Shown here: piece after piece, positions 33,790 to 44,655 of the stretch
Numbering within the stretch: position 1 is the stretch's first letter
Layout: each line of letters starts with the position of its first letter
Source of the DNA: Lamellibrachia satsuma
Lineage: Eukaryota > Annelida > Polychaeta > Sabellida > Siboglinidae
DNA length: 64,000 nucleotides
Assembly (NCBI GenBank): GCA_033239005.1
Contig: BSQZ01000006.1
Location: 6,193,501 to 6,257,500, forward strand
Direction of reading: 5' to 3'
Notes under the pieces: model-generated
Databases searched by the model: none
Told to the model about the DNA's origin: nothing
Seen by the model: the letters and a program-made list of their open reading frames with translations, nothing else
Made by a program: the position numbers and the translations under genes

Positions 33790-35700
33790 TTGTTTTTAGT
33801 TTTGAGTGTAGGCGATGTACGAGGATGAAGGAACTTGAGGCGGAGTTAGAACAGCTGAGGCTGCTCGTTGTGGCAGTGGTGGGAAGGGAGCAGGTGGGTT
33901 GTGCCAGTGGTTCTGGTGGGGGGACAGGTAAGGTCGGACCACTGGAATACAACAGGGGAAACATAATTTCAGACGGGTTTCAAATGGCAGAGGTCCTGAA
34001 TGAGTATTTCAGATCAGTTTTTACCACAGAAGATATCAGCTCACTTCCAGTTCCATTTACTAAATTTGATGGCAACAAAACATAACATTTAGGGCAGTTA
34101 TTTGTAACTCCTGAAATGATCGCAAAGAAAATTAAGAAGATGAAAGATAATAAATCACCTGGAGTTGATGGGATACTACCAAAACTGCTTAAGGAAATTG
34201 TTGAGCAAATTAGTACACCACTTGCAAAATTGTCACTACAAGAAGGAGTAGTTCCTTCAGAATGGAAAGAAGCAAACATTATGCCACTTTTTAAGAAGAT
34301 ATCGAAGAACAAGCCACAAAATTACAGACCAGTGAGTTTAACATCAGTTGTATGTAAATTACTCGAACCATTCATTAGAGACCATATGGTGGAATTCCTT
34401 GTAAAACATAAATTAATAAATACATCTCAACATGGATTCCTAAAAGTAAGGTCATGTCTAACCAATCTCGTTTTTTTGAAGAAATTACAAAGTGGGTAGA
34501 TGACGGGTCACCAGTGGATGTTGTCTACTTAGATTTTCAGAAAGCTTTCAATAAAGTGCCACATCAAAGATTGTTACTTAATCTAAAAGCCCATGGTATA
34601 GGTAATGAAGTAATCAACTGGATAGAAAAGTGGCTTACACACAGAAGACAGAGAGTAATAGTAGATGGTGAGATTTCAAACTGGAAATCGGTTTTGGGTA
34701 CCACAGGGATCAGTATTAGGCCCTATACTGTTTTTAATATATATAAATGATTTGAAAGATGACATATCTAGCAAAGTACTCAAATTTGCAGATGATACAA
34801 AAGTATTCAGAAAGGTTACAAATGATACAGATAAACAAAGTCTACAGGATGATCTAGATAAATTAGTTACATGTAAATGGTAAAAAAAATTACAAATGTT
34901 ATTAAATTTTGAGAAATGTAAATGTATACACATAGGACATGGAAACTTGGACGAAGAATATAAAATGGGGGATGCTGTACTAGGTAGAACCACACAAGAA
35001 AAGGACTTAGGAGTAACATTTAGTGCTGACATGAAAGTTTCAGAGCAATGTGGGATTGCTGCTTCAAAAGGAAATCAAATTCTAGGGCTAATTAGGATAA
35101 CTATCATGTATAAGGAGAAACAGCTAATTGTACCCCTGTACAAAGCAATAGTTAGACCATATTTGGAATATTGTATTCAAGCATGGAGGCCGTATCATAA
35201 AAAGGACACAACGAAGAGCAACTAAAATGATTCCAGAATTGAGACCTTAGTTACGAAATTCGCTTATTACAATGTGGTTTGACAACACTAGAGACCAGGA
35301 GACTAAGAGGAGACCAAATAGAAATGTTTAAAATGGTGAACGGTTATGAGGATGTTGATAGGAATATGTTCTTCAAACATAAAGAAGGCAGTCGAACCAG
35401 AGGACACAAAGCAGCATTAGTTAAGGAGCAGTTTAGGTTGGACATGAGAAAGTACTCTTTCTCACAGAGGCTGATAAATGGATGGAACAAACTGACAAAT
35501 GATTGTGTTTATGCTAGTAGTGTGAATATGTTTCAAAATAGAATTGACAGATATTTGATAAGGGCGAGCTACACATAGATGAGAAAATTGTTGGACTCTC
35601 GATAAGCCAATGGCTTCCTTGTCCACTTGCCATCTGGAACTTGTTGTTTGGGATGGCAATCTTGTTAAATCCTGTTAAATATACATACATACACACACTA
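33790..35700 (+). mobile_element. CR1-like LINE, internally deleted and frameshifted
   Basis: It opens with an ORF1-like start (CRRCTRMKELEAELEQLR, about 33805-33865) that passes within 40 codons into the N-terminal region of a reverse transcriptase (NEYFRSVFTTED), so the rest of ORF1 and the endonuclease are deleted. RT blocks follow in different frames: DNKSPGVDG, NYRPVSLTSVVCKLLE, DFQKAFNKVPH, PQGSVLGPILFLIYINDL and an intact FADDTK near 34788. Frameshifts lie around 34460-34500 and 34680-34750, an in-frame stop follows TCKW at 34881, and more breaks occur near 35225. The stop at 35576 precedes a 3' tail ending in (ACAT)n/(AC)n. A dead copy. Confidence 0.9.
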
Positions 35701-36453
35701 GTTAATAAAGTATTTGGAAAAGCCAGTGATAAAATCAAATTATGTTAAAATCAAAGTTTGAGGTAAGCATCAGGTTAAGTGCTATAAAATTGTAACTTTG
35801 TTCACAATGGACTGTATACTATGTGAAAACATACCAATTACCCTGTTCTTATTTTTAAAATATCATTTGTCCTCACGAGAGATGCCAATTTGAACACAGT
35901 GTGGGTTATACGCATCATTAATGAAAATTTCTTGATTGTGCAGGTAACATTTAGATGATCTGATGGTTATAAAATGTTTACAAATAAAAGTAAACAAAAC
36001 TAGATGTGTATTGTTTTATATCAGTGATAGTCACTGGAATGGTTAAAAATGCCAAAAAAAATTACACCACTATGTGATGGCTAAATTGCATTTTTACAAC
36101 AAATATTTGATACATAATAAACTAACCCACTGATTTAAATATAAAGTTGCTGCACAAACATTTGACAGTGTCACTGGATGAGCCAGAGAAAAAATATGAA
36201 AATGAGGAATCAGGACATTAAAAGAGACAGTTGCCACATGCTGACAATATACTATGTCCCAGTGACCTTGTTAGCATACATGTTAACTTTAAGTACACCA
36301 ATAGCTATACCACAAGATCAGAGCCACACAAGGGTCTTGATCAATACCATCTTGACCAGCATCATCACTGCTATGACAGTTGAACAGAATCTGCGAATGT
36401 CGTCCATCAGTCTATGTCCTGCCAAAACATGTTGGCTATCGCATGGCCAGATG
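35701..36453. other. 3' flank or 3' UTR of PPM1K
   Basis: AT-rich non-coding DNA downstream of the PPM1K stop codon. No clear minus-strand AATAAA was found. Confidence 0.4.
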
Positions 36454-36723
36454 CTAGCTATACCTTGGTCCAATAATGTTGCGACCAAAGTCATACTGGA
36501 TGGTGGACACAGAGCGGCTGTATTTACCCCATGCCCCAAATGGCATAACAACAGCCGTGGCATTGTCCTCAGAACCAAACTGCAGGGACTGATCGGTCAC
36601 TTGCTTGGCCGCCTCCTCTGGGTCGGTGCGGCCATTGATGATGTCCACTATCTCCTGGTCAGTCAGTGAAACATTTACGCCATCTGTCGTGAGCACGAGA
36701 AAGGCATCTCTGCTGTGTTTTAT
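36454..36723 (-). CDS. PPM1K: PPM1K last exon: C-terminal PP2C part and stop
   Basis: Acceptor attattgttgcag; phase 0 start IKHSRDAFLVLTTDGVNVSL. It contains the final metal-site Asp in SEDNATAV and the PFGAWGKY tail, and ends with a stop at 36456-36454. Confidence 0.92.
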   Translation of the reverse strand: MKHSRDAFLVLTTDGVNVSLTDQEIVDIINGRTDPEEAAKQVTDQSLQFGSEDNATAVVMPFGAWGKYSRSVSTIQYDFGRNIIGPRYS

Positions 36724-39029
36724 CTGCAACAATAATTAATATAAAATAAATCTAGGTTTACAGCACAGAATAACCTTCAATAACTTAACCACGTCTGTTT
36801 ATCGGCGCGTGACATTGTTATTTCTTAAGTTGATTGTTCTTTGTCCTATCATTCTTGAATTTTGCCTAGGTAATCTGCACCAGTATGTCTACATATTCAA
36901 CACATTTCAGATATGCAGCATGTAAACTTCTCAAGTTAGAAGCACCTGAAAACAGATAAAATAATGGGTGCATTTTTTGGCCGCTTACCCGTTCACATTA
37001 TGTGGCGTTACAGACACAATTTTGCAGAAGTGCTCAAGTATACATACCTACTTAATCATTGGTTAACATTTTAGCAAATTCTGAGCCATCAAGTTTTTGA
37101 CCATTTGTTGATTTGACACAGAATGACCCAGCTGTACAGTATACCACATTTCTGACAATTGGTTGATTTGACACAGAATTACCCAGCTGTACATTATTCC
37201 ACATTTTTGCTCGTGTCACACAACTCAATTTGAACTTGTTTTCTTAATTTGTCCAATTGTTAGTATATCAACTTTACCATACTTGTACATTTAAGCATTG
37301 TAAAGCTTCAGCTCAAAATTCCACTGTTGTGGTTTTTGTAAACAAGAATGCTGTGCCATTTGTCTGATAAACACCTTGATAAACATAGTGGATGGTTCAG
37401 CAATCACTCCATAAGGCTTCAGATCAAGGTCTCCAATACTGCGGGTCATGTCCAGTCGACCATTAACCCTTGGCTTTCCCTGACCATTACTCGTGATAGT
37501 GCCACCCATTGACTTAACCCTCTCTTCCTCTTCCATATTCTCAAGGTGGTGATCCTTGGTCAATCGTATTGCTTTCCCATCACGACACAAGATGGCGACA
37601 CTGTCACCAACATGGCCAATGACAAGCTCATGATTCTGTCGAAGAAGACAAATGGTGGCTGTGGTGCCAGAAATCAGAGCATGCTCGGAACCTGAGGGAA
37701 AATAAAGCAATGTATTATACATAGGAGTCTCAAAAAAATACACATTTAAGCAATATTTTACATAAATACGGTGCTGTGTTGAAATAGTGAGCCTATAATA
37801 TATTATAACTATAAAATTATCCCTTTGGTATTATTCCAGAAATTACCCATAACAACCACTTAGACAGCAATTTACATTCTATGTCATCGCGGTCTGTCAA
37901 ATTTACAGATTTTTGGTCATTTGTAGCTTTAGCTACAGCATGACATCATCTTTACACCATGAATAGTTTACCATACCATGCAAACGATACAAGATGCAGC
38001 ACTGAAGTGTTGCTGGCTTACACACGTGGTTTTTGTCCAATTTGTCAGTTAACATGTGTCGTGGTATAACATTGCAGTGCAAGAATCGGTGATGTAAACA
38101 CTTGCATGAGACAGATTAGTGAGATAAATGTTTGGAACAATTGCAGGGAGAATTTGGACTGGTTCCAATCTTGCTAACAGTTGTCCCCTAGTTTGAAGCA
38201 GTGACCAATAAGTGACGGACAGCAGATGCACCTGTTTTTACCTTTTTTGATCAAAGCTCAAATTGGAAGTGGCATGAGCCAAGATCTAGGTATATAGCGT
38301 CTAGATGTGTCACTCATTTAAACGTGCACACAGTTTAGTTGCATGTTGTTGCCCGACAAATTGGACTAAAAATCACTCATGCATGTAAACCAACTATTAC
38401 AGTTTCCAGAGAACTGCAGAAACCTTTGTCCATTCACAACAATGTGTTTCTAACTGACCCTTATAATTTTGTGTCGCGAATCTCGTGAATGCCTCATTGA
38501 GGTCACTGAAGGCTTTCTTCAGCACAAGCTGCAAGTCGGTGACTCCGGAGTCGAGCCAATACACGATGTGTTCTGCCATGTGCTGCCATGTGAAGTTTGC
38601 CGCCATCGAGCCTCCATGGCCGTCAAATATAGACACCATCAACGTGTCGCCTGTCAGTTCCTGGAGGTGGTACCTGTCCTCGTTCTCCTTCCGTCGGCCC
38701 AGGAGACTGGCCGATCCCACATTGTCAAGAGAATTTTCAGGGATCACAGTTCCTGACTTGATGCTGTACTCAAGGTTGAGTGGCAAGTCAAGACGATTGT
38801 TCCACGACCCGATCGTGTCAAAGTTAATTTGGGTTCGGCTGTGACGACGACGGACTTGCGTGGTGTGTTCTGTCCGCTGGGCGGCTGTGACCGGTGTAGT
38901 GGATGTCGTTGTCTGGACAGGCCTGTGTGGTTGACGCAGATGGGCCTGCTTGCAAGTCCACAGTGTTATGATTCGACTGCACAATGACCGTGGCAGGACC
39001 ATACCAGCATGTCCTGTCAGTGTCGATTA
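36454..39029 (-). CDS. PPM1K: PPM1K orthologue: mitochondrial PP2C-type protein phosphatase, three coding exons
   Basis: Gene-level entry; exons 39029-38459, 37691-37375 and 36723-36454 give 376 residues (human PPM1K has 372). PPM1K dephosphorylates the branched-chain alpha-ketoacid dehydrogenase E1 subunit in the mitochondrial matrix. The N terminus is rich in Arg and Thr with no acidic residue in the first 44, as expected for a presequence. PP2C motifs in order: GRRKENEDR (102-110), FDGHGG (126-131), SGTTAT (189-194), GHVGDSVAILCRDGK, MTRSIGDLDLKPYGVIAEP (263-281), LTTDG (298-302) and SEDNATAVVMPFGAWGKY (338-355). All metal-binding Asp positions are present. The IGSWNNRLDLP pre-domain and the PFGAWGKY C terminus are PPM1K signatures. 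It is tail to tail with the EGF-ligand gene. Confidence 0.93.
36724..37374 (-). other. PPM1K last intron
   Basis: Contains a near-duplicate phrase (caattggttgatttgacacagaattacccagctg and relative) at 37103-37135 and 37158-37190. Otherwise unique AT-rich DNA. Confidence 0.55.
37375..37691 (-). CDS. PPM1K: PPM1K middle exon: central PP2C domain
   Basis: Acceptor tattttccctcag; donor ATCAAG|gtgttt in phase 0. It encodes GSEHALISGTTATICLL to the conserved NGRLDMTRSIGDLDLKPYG segment and EPSTMFIK. GDSVAI has Val where most relatives have Arg; this is conservative in context. Confidence 0.92.
37692..38458 (-). other. PPM1K intron between start exon and middle exon
   Basis: About 770 bp, no other exon recognised. 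The ORF at 38049-38231 has no motif. Confidence 0.6.
38459..39029 (-). CDS. PPM1K: PPM1K exon with start codon: presequence and N-terminal PP2C half
   Basis: Acceptor ctttcatccccgcag ends just above 39029, and the exon's first codon in frame is TAA, nine codons upstream of the ATG at 39002-39000. This fixes ATG 39002 as the first possible start. Donor AAGG|gtcagt leaves phase 1. It contains RKENEDR and DGHGG. Confidence 0.92.
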
Positions 39030-40160
39030 CTGCGGGGATGAAAGAGTATTTATGGATTAGAAACATGGCAAGGTGCAGCTGGTTGTGGTTTTCTTTCTGT
39101 AGTGAGTGCATGAGCAAGTGAAACTGTAAAAAGCACACAAATCATATTTTGTTGAAGGTATGAAAGTTGCACAATGTAGCTTCAGGATGCTTAGTTAACA
39201 GAACAGAAAACTGTGTGTTTGTGAAAATAAAGTCTATTACAGATACCTGTATGATTTTATGACAAGACTTCTTAACGTTTACTATAAAATTTATATTTTA
39301 TATTACAAAGATAAATTTGTAAAAAATTTAAACAATGATAATTTATGAACAATCGTTTGGTACTGATGGCAGGCACAGTCATGTTATTACCAACTATCCA
39401 AGTTACCAGCGTTGCACGGAAGAAAAGGCAGCCATAGCAAAAGTTTAAATGACTCCTTGCACTACCCATTCAAGTTTTGGTAGGGCAGTGCCAATGGCAA
39501 TGATGGATACAACTTCGTGCCCCCAAAATCATGTACCACTGCTGGCTTCATGAAGCATTCACATGGCATGAAGGAACTTATGTGGATGTATGTACATAAG
39601 TAACTCTGAACAATCGTATAAAACATGTATAGCACTGCAAACAGTTGTATGTAAACTACAAACTACTACTGTTCCGAGTTACGTAATCTACGTTCCTTTG
39701 TAGGGTCCTCAGCCACCGGAGAATAAAAAAATGTACGAATCATCCCCAGGCCATGAGCCCCCCAAGCACGCATAAACAATTTCAGCTCCATACTTGCGAA
39801 ACTGATAAACATATGAGGGAAAATAGAGTCAGACAGACAAACAAAATCTTCAACCAAATGAAGGTGGTCATTAAAAAGACGAACAAAACACGGGCATAAA
39901 CTGTGCATGCGTTACTTGACAGCAGGTAGAAATATTAACACGCGCCAATATTAACGTTAAATTATACAGGCACCCAATCACATTACATAATTTCAGTTGA
40001 CGGTTTGCACGAAAAAGCGTTGCACGTACCCTTGACTCTCGTTGCGTTTTAACCATATTTTTCTTTGTTATCGCTCACATAAAATAATCTTGAAATAATG
40101 CAACAGGTGGGAGCACTACGCACCCAACCAGACAACGTCTGCCCTCTTGTGGGATAGAAT
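39030..40160 (-). promoter_or_regulatory. PPM1K 5' UTR intron and probable promoter region
   Basis: The acceptor at 39029 implies an upstream untranslated exon. On the minus strand a strong donor-like AAGG|gtacgt occurs near 40028-40033, which would place the first exon at about 40030-40090. No TATA box is evident. This is inference from splice-site pattern only. Confidence 0.3.
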
Positions 40161-40975
40161 GTAATGGTAACTGATACAAAAATAGACTACACGTATGCAG
40201 GGCGGGGAGTTTCTGCTATACCTAATAGAATATGCCATTTTCACAAGTCTGAAGAAACTTTCGCGCAAGGGTTCCATATTCTAAATCACTAAATGTTATT
40301 TAATTGATTGAGTGCAAACAAATTGTTACAAAAGTTTGCCTGAATGAAATGTAATTTAAGGCGTGTTCGATATTTTCACAGTAAAATGGCAAGACGCAAC
40401 GCATGCAATGCACACAAATATCATACAATATCATAGGGTCTTTAAATGTCTATTAGTACGAATAGTTGCGTACATCTTCGGCCAAAAAAGAATTAAATAT
40501 GTCGTACACGGTGCATTTGCACCAACACTCACCCATGTGTCGCACTGCCGACCACTCTCGCTAGCCAGGGGTGGTAGTAGTACTACAGTAGCCCTGTAGG
40601 CAGATGAACCCATTGACACGTGGATTTCACGTCAAAGCCTAAGGAGTCAAACGATCAGGGTTGTGCGCGCATGTAGTGAATGCTGCTTAGTCGTGTTTGC
40701 TTGGAACTGAGAGGGTTAGAGCTTGCTAAAACTGTTGGGGTTATGTAATGCTGGTTGTTGTCTTTTATTGCCCTACAAAAATAAGATAATTTATAACAGT
40801 TCTTTTTGGTGTGGATGTTATTTAAGGCTTTTCTATCTCGATGCCGTGATTGACGCTGCGCGGGCTGGAGAAGGCTTCGGACTGGCAAGGATTATGACTT
40901 TGTGGAATATGTTGAGAAGTCTATTCTTCTTCTGGTAGTAAGTTGCTCACAGTATACATTCTTGATCGTTTCTGA
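40161..40975. other. Intergenic, no gene seen
   Basis: Short ORFs on both strands (40363-40938) show no motifs. Confidence 0.45.
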
Positions 40976-41042
40976 TGTACACGCGCACGCATATACGCCC
41001 GTACGCCCGCACGCATGTACGCCCGTACGCATGCATGTAGGG
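40976..41042. repeat. Alternating purine-pyrimidine (ACGCCCGT)n-type repeat
   Basis: acgcgcacgcatatacgccc then gtacgcccgcacgcatgtac: variants of an 8-bp unit, CpG-rich in an AT-rich setting, with Z-DNA-prone alternation. Confidence 0.85.
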
Positions 41043-41144
41043 ATGTTTGTTAGTTTCTTATTGTATTGAATCTCCCATGCAGTGTGTAATTAAAGTGTTT
41101 TACAGTTCGTGCATGTGTGAGTCTCATAAAAAACATTTATGGGG

Positions 41145-41655
41145 CTAAAGTGCATATGCCAGTTAGAAAAACAGCCAATCATGGGCCTATGATGTCGGCA
41201 CATTGGCATTTCATTGGCTCAATCAGGTTTTGTTAGCTGTGGCCAATAAAGGGCCAACGGTGTCGGTACATTAATTGACATTTGACATGGGCCGGTGTGT
41301 AAATTCTCAGTGGGCCAATGAAAAGCAGTCAATCATGGGCCAATTGTGTTGGCACATTGATATTTCATTGGCCCAATCAGGTTTTGTTAGCTGAGGCCAA
41401 TAAAGGGCCAGTGATGTCGGCACATTGGTGTTTGACATGGCTTGGTGTGCACATTTTCATTGGGCCAAAGACAAACAGTCAGTCACGTGCCAATGATGTC
41501 GTCACATTGCCAGTAAAGGGCCAATGATGTTGTCATACAGGCGTTTGACATGGGCTGGTGTGCAAATTCTCATTGGCCCAACGAAAAAGAGCCAATCGTG
41601 GGCCAATGAAAAAGGCACGTTTGAACTTCATTGGCCAAATGAGGTTTTGTTACCT
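41145..41655. repeat. Tandem array of about 150-bp units packed with CCAAT/ATTGG
   Basis: The phrase agccaatcatgggcc or a close variant recurs near 41171, 41329, 41479 and 41590. Each unit carries gccaatgatgtcggcacattgg, then ttggcccaatcaggttttgt and ggccaataaagggcca. CCAAT or its complement occurs many times in about 500 bp. Known CCAAT boxes bind NF-Y; whether these do is untested. Confidence 0.85.
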
Positions 41656-41696
41656 TGGAATCTGCTGCACGGCGACACATTTAGCGCACGAGGTTA

Positions 41697-42610
41697 ATGG
41701 ACCGTCCACTGAGACGGCTGAAGCAACAGAATACACTACAATACAATACGTCTTTATTTTGGTCCATCATGATATCCAGAAATGCAATGCTGGATGAGAT
41801 GAATGAGGTGAAGAAGGTAAAAGACGAGACAGACACTCGCCTGTTGTTGCATACAAAGCTTACCGCAGTAGGCTACGACTCTATCATAATTGTCGTAGAT
41901 GACACAGACGTGTTGATGCTTAGCATGACTGTTCAAGCTCGTATTGACTGTTACACTTATACGTATGGCACCAGAGCCACAACAAGAAACTTGATGCCAA
42001 GAAAATGTGTGCAGCTGTTGCACAAGGAACATGTGCTGCTCTGTTGGGAATGCACACATTTAGACGATAAGTGATTTCTCAGGATAAGGCCCTGAAACTG
42101 CTTCTTCAGAATACAATATTCCAGGAAACGATCTTTGGTTCAGCAAGGGCGTTTGTGATGTCGACTTTTCCGAGCCAAGAAAGGTGGTGTGCTGTCTACC
42201 CAGCTCCCTCATTTAAGTACTGTCTACACATGAATGCCCTCAGAGCCAACTATCAGTCTGGAGCCAGGCCAGTTCCCTTCTTGTAGAGCTCTCCACAAGC
42301 ATGTCATCAGAGCCAACTATCAGTATGGGTTATGATATCGGGGTCTAGACAGGTGCCCTCACATGGTCATGGGTGGGAGTTCAGTGACGGTGGCAAACTC
42401 GCCATTAACAGGATGACTGGATCCCCAGCACCAGAGGTTGTTCTGGGGTTGCATTCATTCAAAAGCTGGCGTGTCTGTCAGGCTCCTTACTTCGATGGCC
42501 TTGTCAATGCACTCTAATGCACCCACGTTTGTTGTCTCCAGGACTGTTATACTGTGAGAACTGAGGCGGATGAACAGCAGGAGCAGGATAGTTAAGAGGA
42601 TGTAGTGTGG
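41697..42610 (+). pseudogene. Decayed mobile-element-type protein (EADTR ... RANYQ ... HGW family)
   Basis: The frame at 41805-42074 reads ETDTRLLLHTKLTAVGYDSI then IIVVDDTDVLMLS, resembling the EADTRLLLHA ... SEDTDVLVL region of a repetitive protein common in cnidarian, mollusc and arthropod genomes. Later frames continue with DKALKLLLQNTIFQETI (42082), LRANYQSGARPVP (42240), a second RANYQYG (42310), and HGWEFSDGGKLAINRMTGSPAPEVVLGL (42372-42455). Family members have GMHAFTGCDT where this copy frameshifts. Several shifts and stops make it a pseudogene. Molecular function of the family is not known to me. Confidence 0.6.
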
Positions 42611-42884
42611 ACATTTCTGGACAGTGGTCAGTTGCTTATCTAAGATATGTAATTAATGCACTTAGCATAGTTTGCTTGATTATGAGATACCTTTTTTGCT
42701 ACAACACGCTCATACTTGTAAGAAAGCCGCATTGTAGCCATGGTTGTAAGAAAGTAGTAATCAAACAGCATATTTAATGTTTGTGGTATATCATTTATGA
42801 ATGAAAGACATGCATTGCAAATAACTACATAAACTACGGACTGAAACAAGGTTGTTTAGTTCACAGGGATAACAAAGTACAATC
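42611..42884. other. Intergenic spacer
   Basis: Unique AT-rich sequence; the minus-strand ORF at 42640-42849 has no motif. Confidence 0.5.
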
Positions 42885-43390
42885 TACATTTGATTTTACT
42901 GTCAAAATAAAGGCCCGCATTTTGATGTAGGGGCCACTTACAAAACGACTTGATTTCTTACCTTAAGCTACCCCCTACAAAGATCCATCATATTATGACA
43001 TGCTCCACAGACATCTAGCTAATCAAAAAGCTTTGTGAGGTTTAGTTCGCCCTTATTTCAAGTCCTCGCCCATGGCCTATAAAACCAAGTAATAAATTCA
43101 TATTAACTGTTCTAGGCTAGATATATTGATGCACATTGAACTGAAGAGCTTAGAAATAAATGGTCCTCTTATATATATTATGATTACGCTTTATTGTCAA
43201 AATAAAGGCCCGCATTTTGACCTACTTACAACATGGCTTGATTACTTACCTTAAGCTACTCCCTACAGATGTCCATCATATTATTCCATGCTCTACAAAC
43301 ATGTAGTTAATCAAAAAGCATTGTTACTTTAATTCGTCATCATGGTACCAATTTGTAAAATTTCAGGTCCTGGCCCATGGCCTATCAGTA
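42885..43390. repeat. Direct repeat of about 200 bp, two copies, with dispersed repeat copy B between
   Basis: Both copies carry tgtcaaaataaaggcccgca (42899 and 43195), an accttaagctac phrase (42961 and 43249), a tccatcatatta phrase (42983 and 43270) and cccatggcctat (43069 and 43374). Between them, 43112-43172 matches the dispersed repeat at 32745-32815. Possibly a tandemly duplicated non-autonomous element. Confidence 0.75.
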
Positions 43391-44655
43391 TTTCAATTTT
43401 TAAATGTGATGTTTGGACAAAGTGGCGTATAATCATTGTGGAAATAGTGTACTTTCTCGTGAGAAACTTGATTTTACGATCTTGTGGTTATCGATGACGT
43501 AACTTGGTAGGCATAACTCGACGATATGCAACATTTTTAGCGAGTGATTTGGGGTGATAACAAAGTCCCGTAGGCAGCCAAGCATTTGTTCTGGAAACTT
43601 GCTAGTTCCTGTTCAGTTGATTTATTTGTTTTGCATTTTTCTCGTCATACATTATTGAATGGCGGGGAAACAATGGGTGCATTAGTTCTAAATAATTCGG
43701 CATATGGCAGCACGTTACGGTCTCCACGAGACATTCCCACCATACAATATGATATGGCGGGAATAAATAGGTTCATTAGTTCAGACTGATTCGACGGATG
43801 GCAGTACGTTATGGTCTCCACAAAATATTCCTACAATGCAATGTAGTATGGCGGGCATATCTAGTGGAGACTCGTGTGTGCATGCAATATAGTGTGTGGC
43901 GGGAACATCACGTGGAATCGATTTAATGCGGGAACAATTGTGGCATATTAGTATTTTTAGAATACAAATAATGCTTTAATAGTACAGTAGGATGGGATCA
44001 GATGGGCCACCGAGTAGATTGTAGCCGATAAGTGTCACCGTCTACGATATATTTAAGAAATAAACGATGTATCTGTTAGATCACCGAAATGTGTCTCTCA
44101 CAGCTTATTATCTAAAATAATTGAGTTCAACACGATTTTTGACAACAAATATTCCGAGTGTGCGTGTTCGCATAGGCTTAGACCTTAGATGACATCAGAT
44201 ACAAGACTACTTGGAACCTCTCCAAGGTACGAAACATCGAACGTTTGAGACTTATTTCAATTATGTTATTTATGTAGAATATGTTGAGTGGAAAACAATT
44301 GTCAGCTGTGGCTTGTGCATGACGTACGATGTCAAGTATGGTGACTCGTAATGGTAAATATAATCGTTTGGGCGTAGGTGTACTTCATCCAACATTTACC
44401 TGCCCCAAAATGTTTCAAGATGGCCAGGATTGTTCAGAGTTAGTGGTAACACCACGGTTATTAGCAAAAAAATATGGGAATTATACGTCTGGTATGCCAA
44501 CTTTTGTGTCAAAATATAATTCTTTGATAACCGGAGAGTGGGTGGCCCATCTGACCCCACGTACACAAATGGTTCATTATTACACCCCACTTTCCATTTA
44601 AATTTGCTTTTTCATGCAGATAATTATTTGTTTTTATTATATCTATCTTTGTTTT
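43391..44655. other. Intergenic, includes a two-copy repeat of about 115 bp
   Basis: Between about 43640 and 43870, tggcagcacgttacggtctc / tggcagtacgttatggtctc and the following cca..a(a/g)acattcc segments occur twice, each with a tatggcgggaata-like end. A 90-codon ORF at 44329-44601 is motif-free; it could be the 5' part of the adjacent transposon. Confidence 0.5.

Noticed and set aside
36178..36669. 163-codon plus-strand ORF
   Set aside because: Antisense of the well-supported last PPM1K exon and its 3' flank.
38469..38844. Plus-strand ORFs of 95 and 119 codons
   Set aside because: Antisense shadows of the PPM1K start exon.
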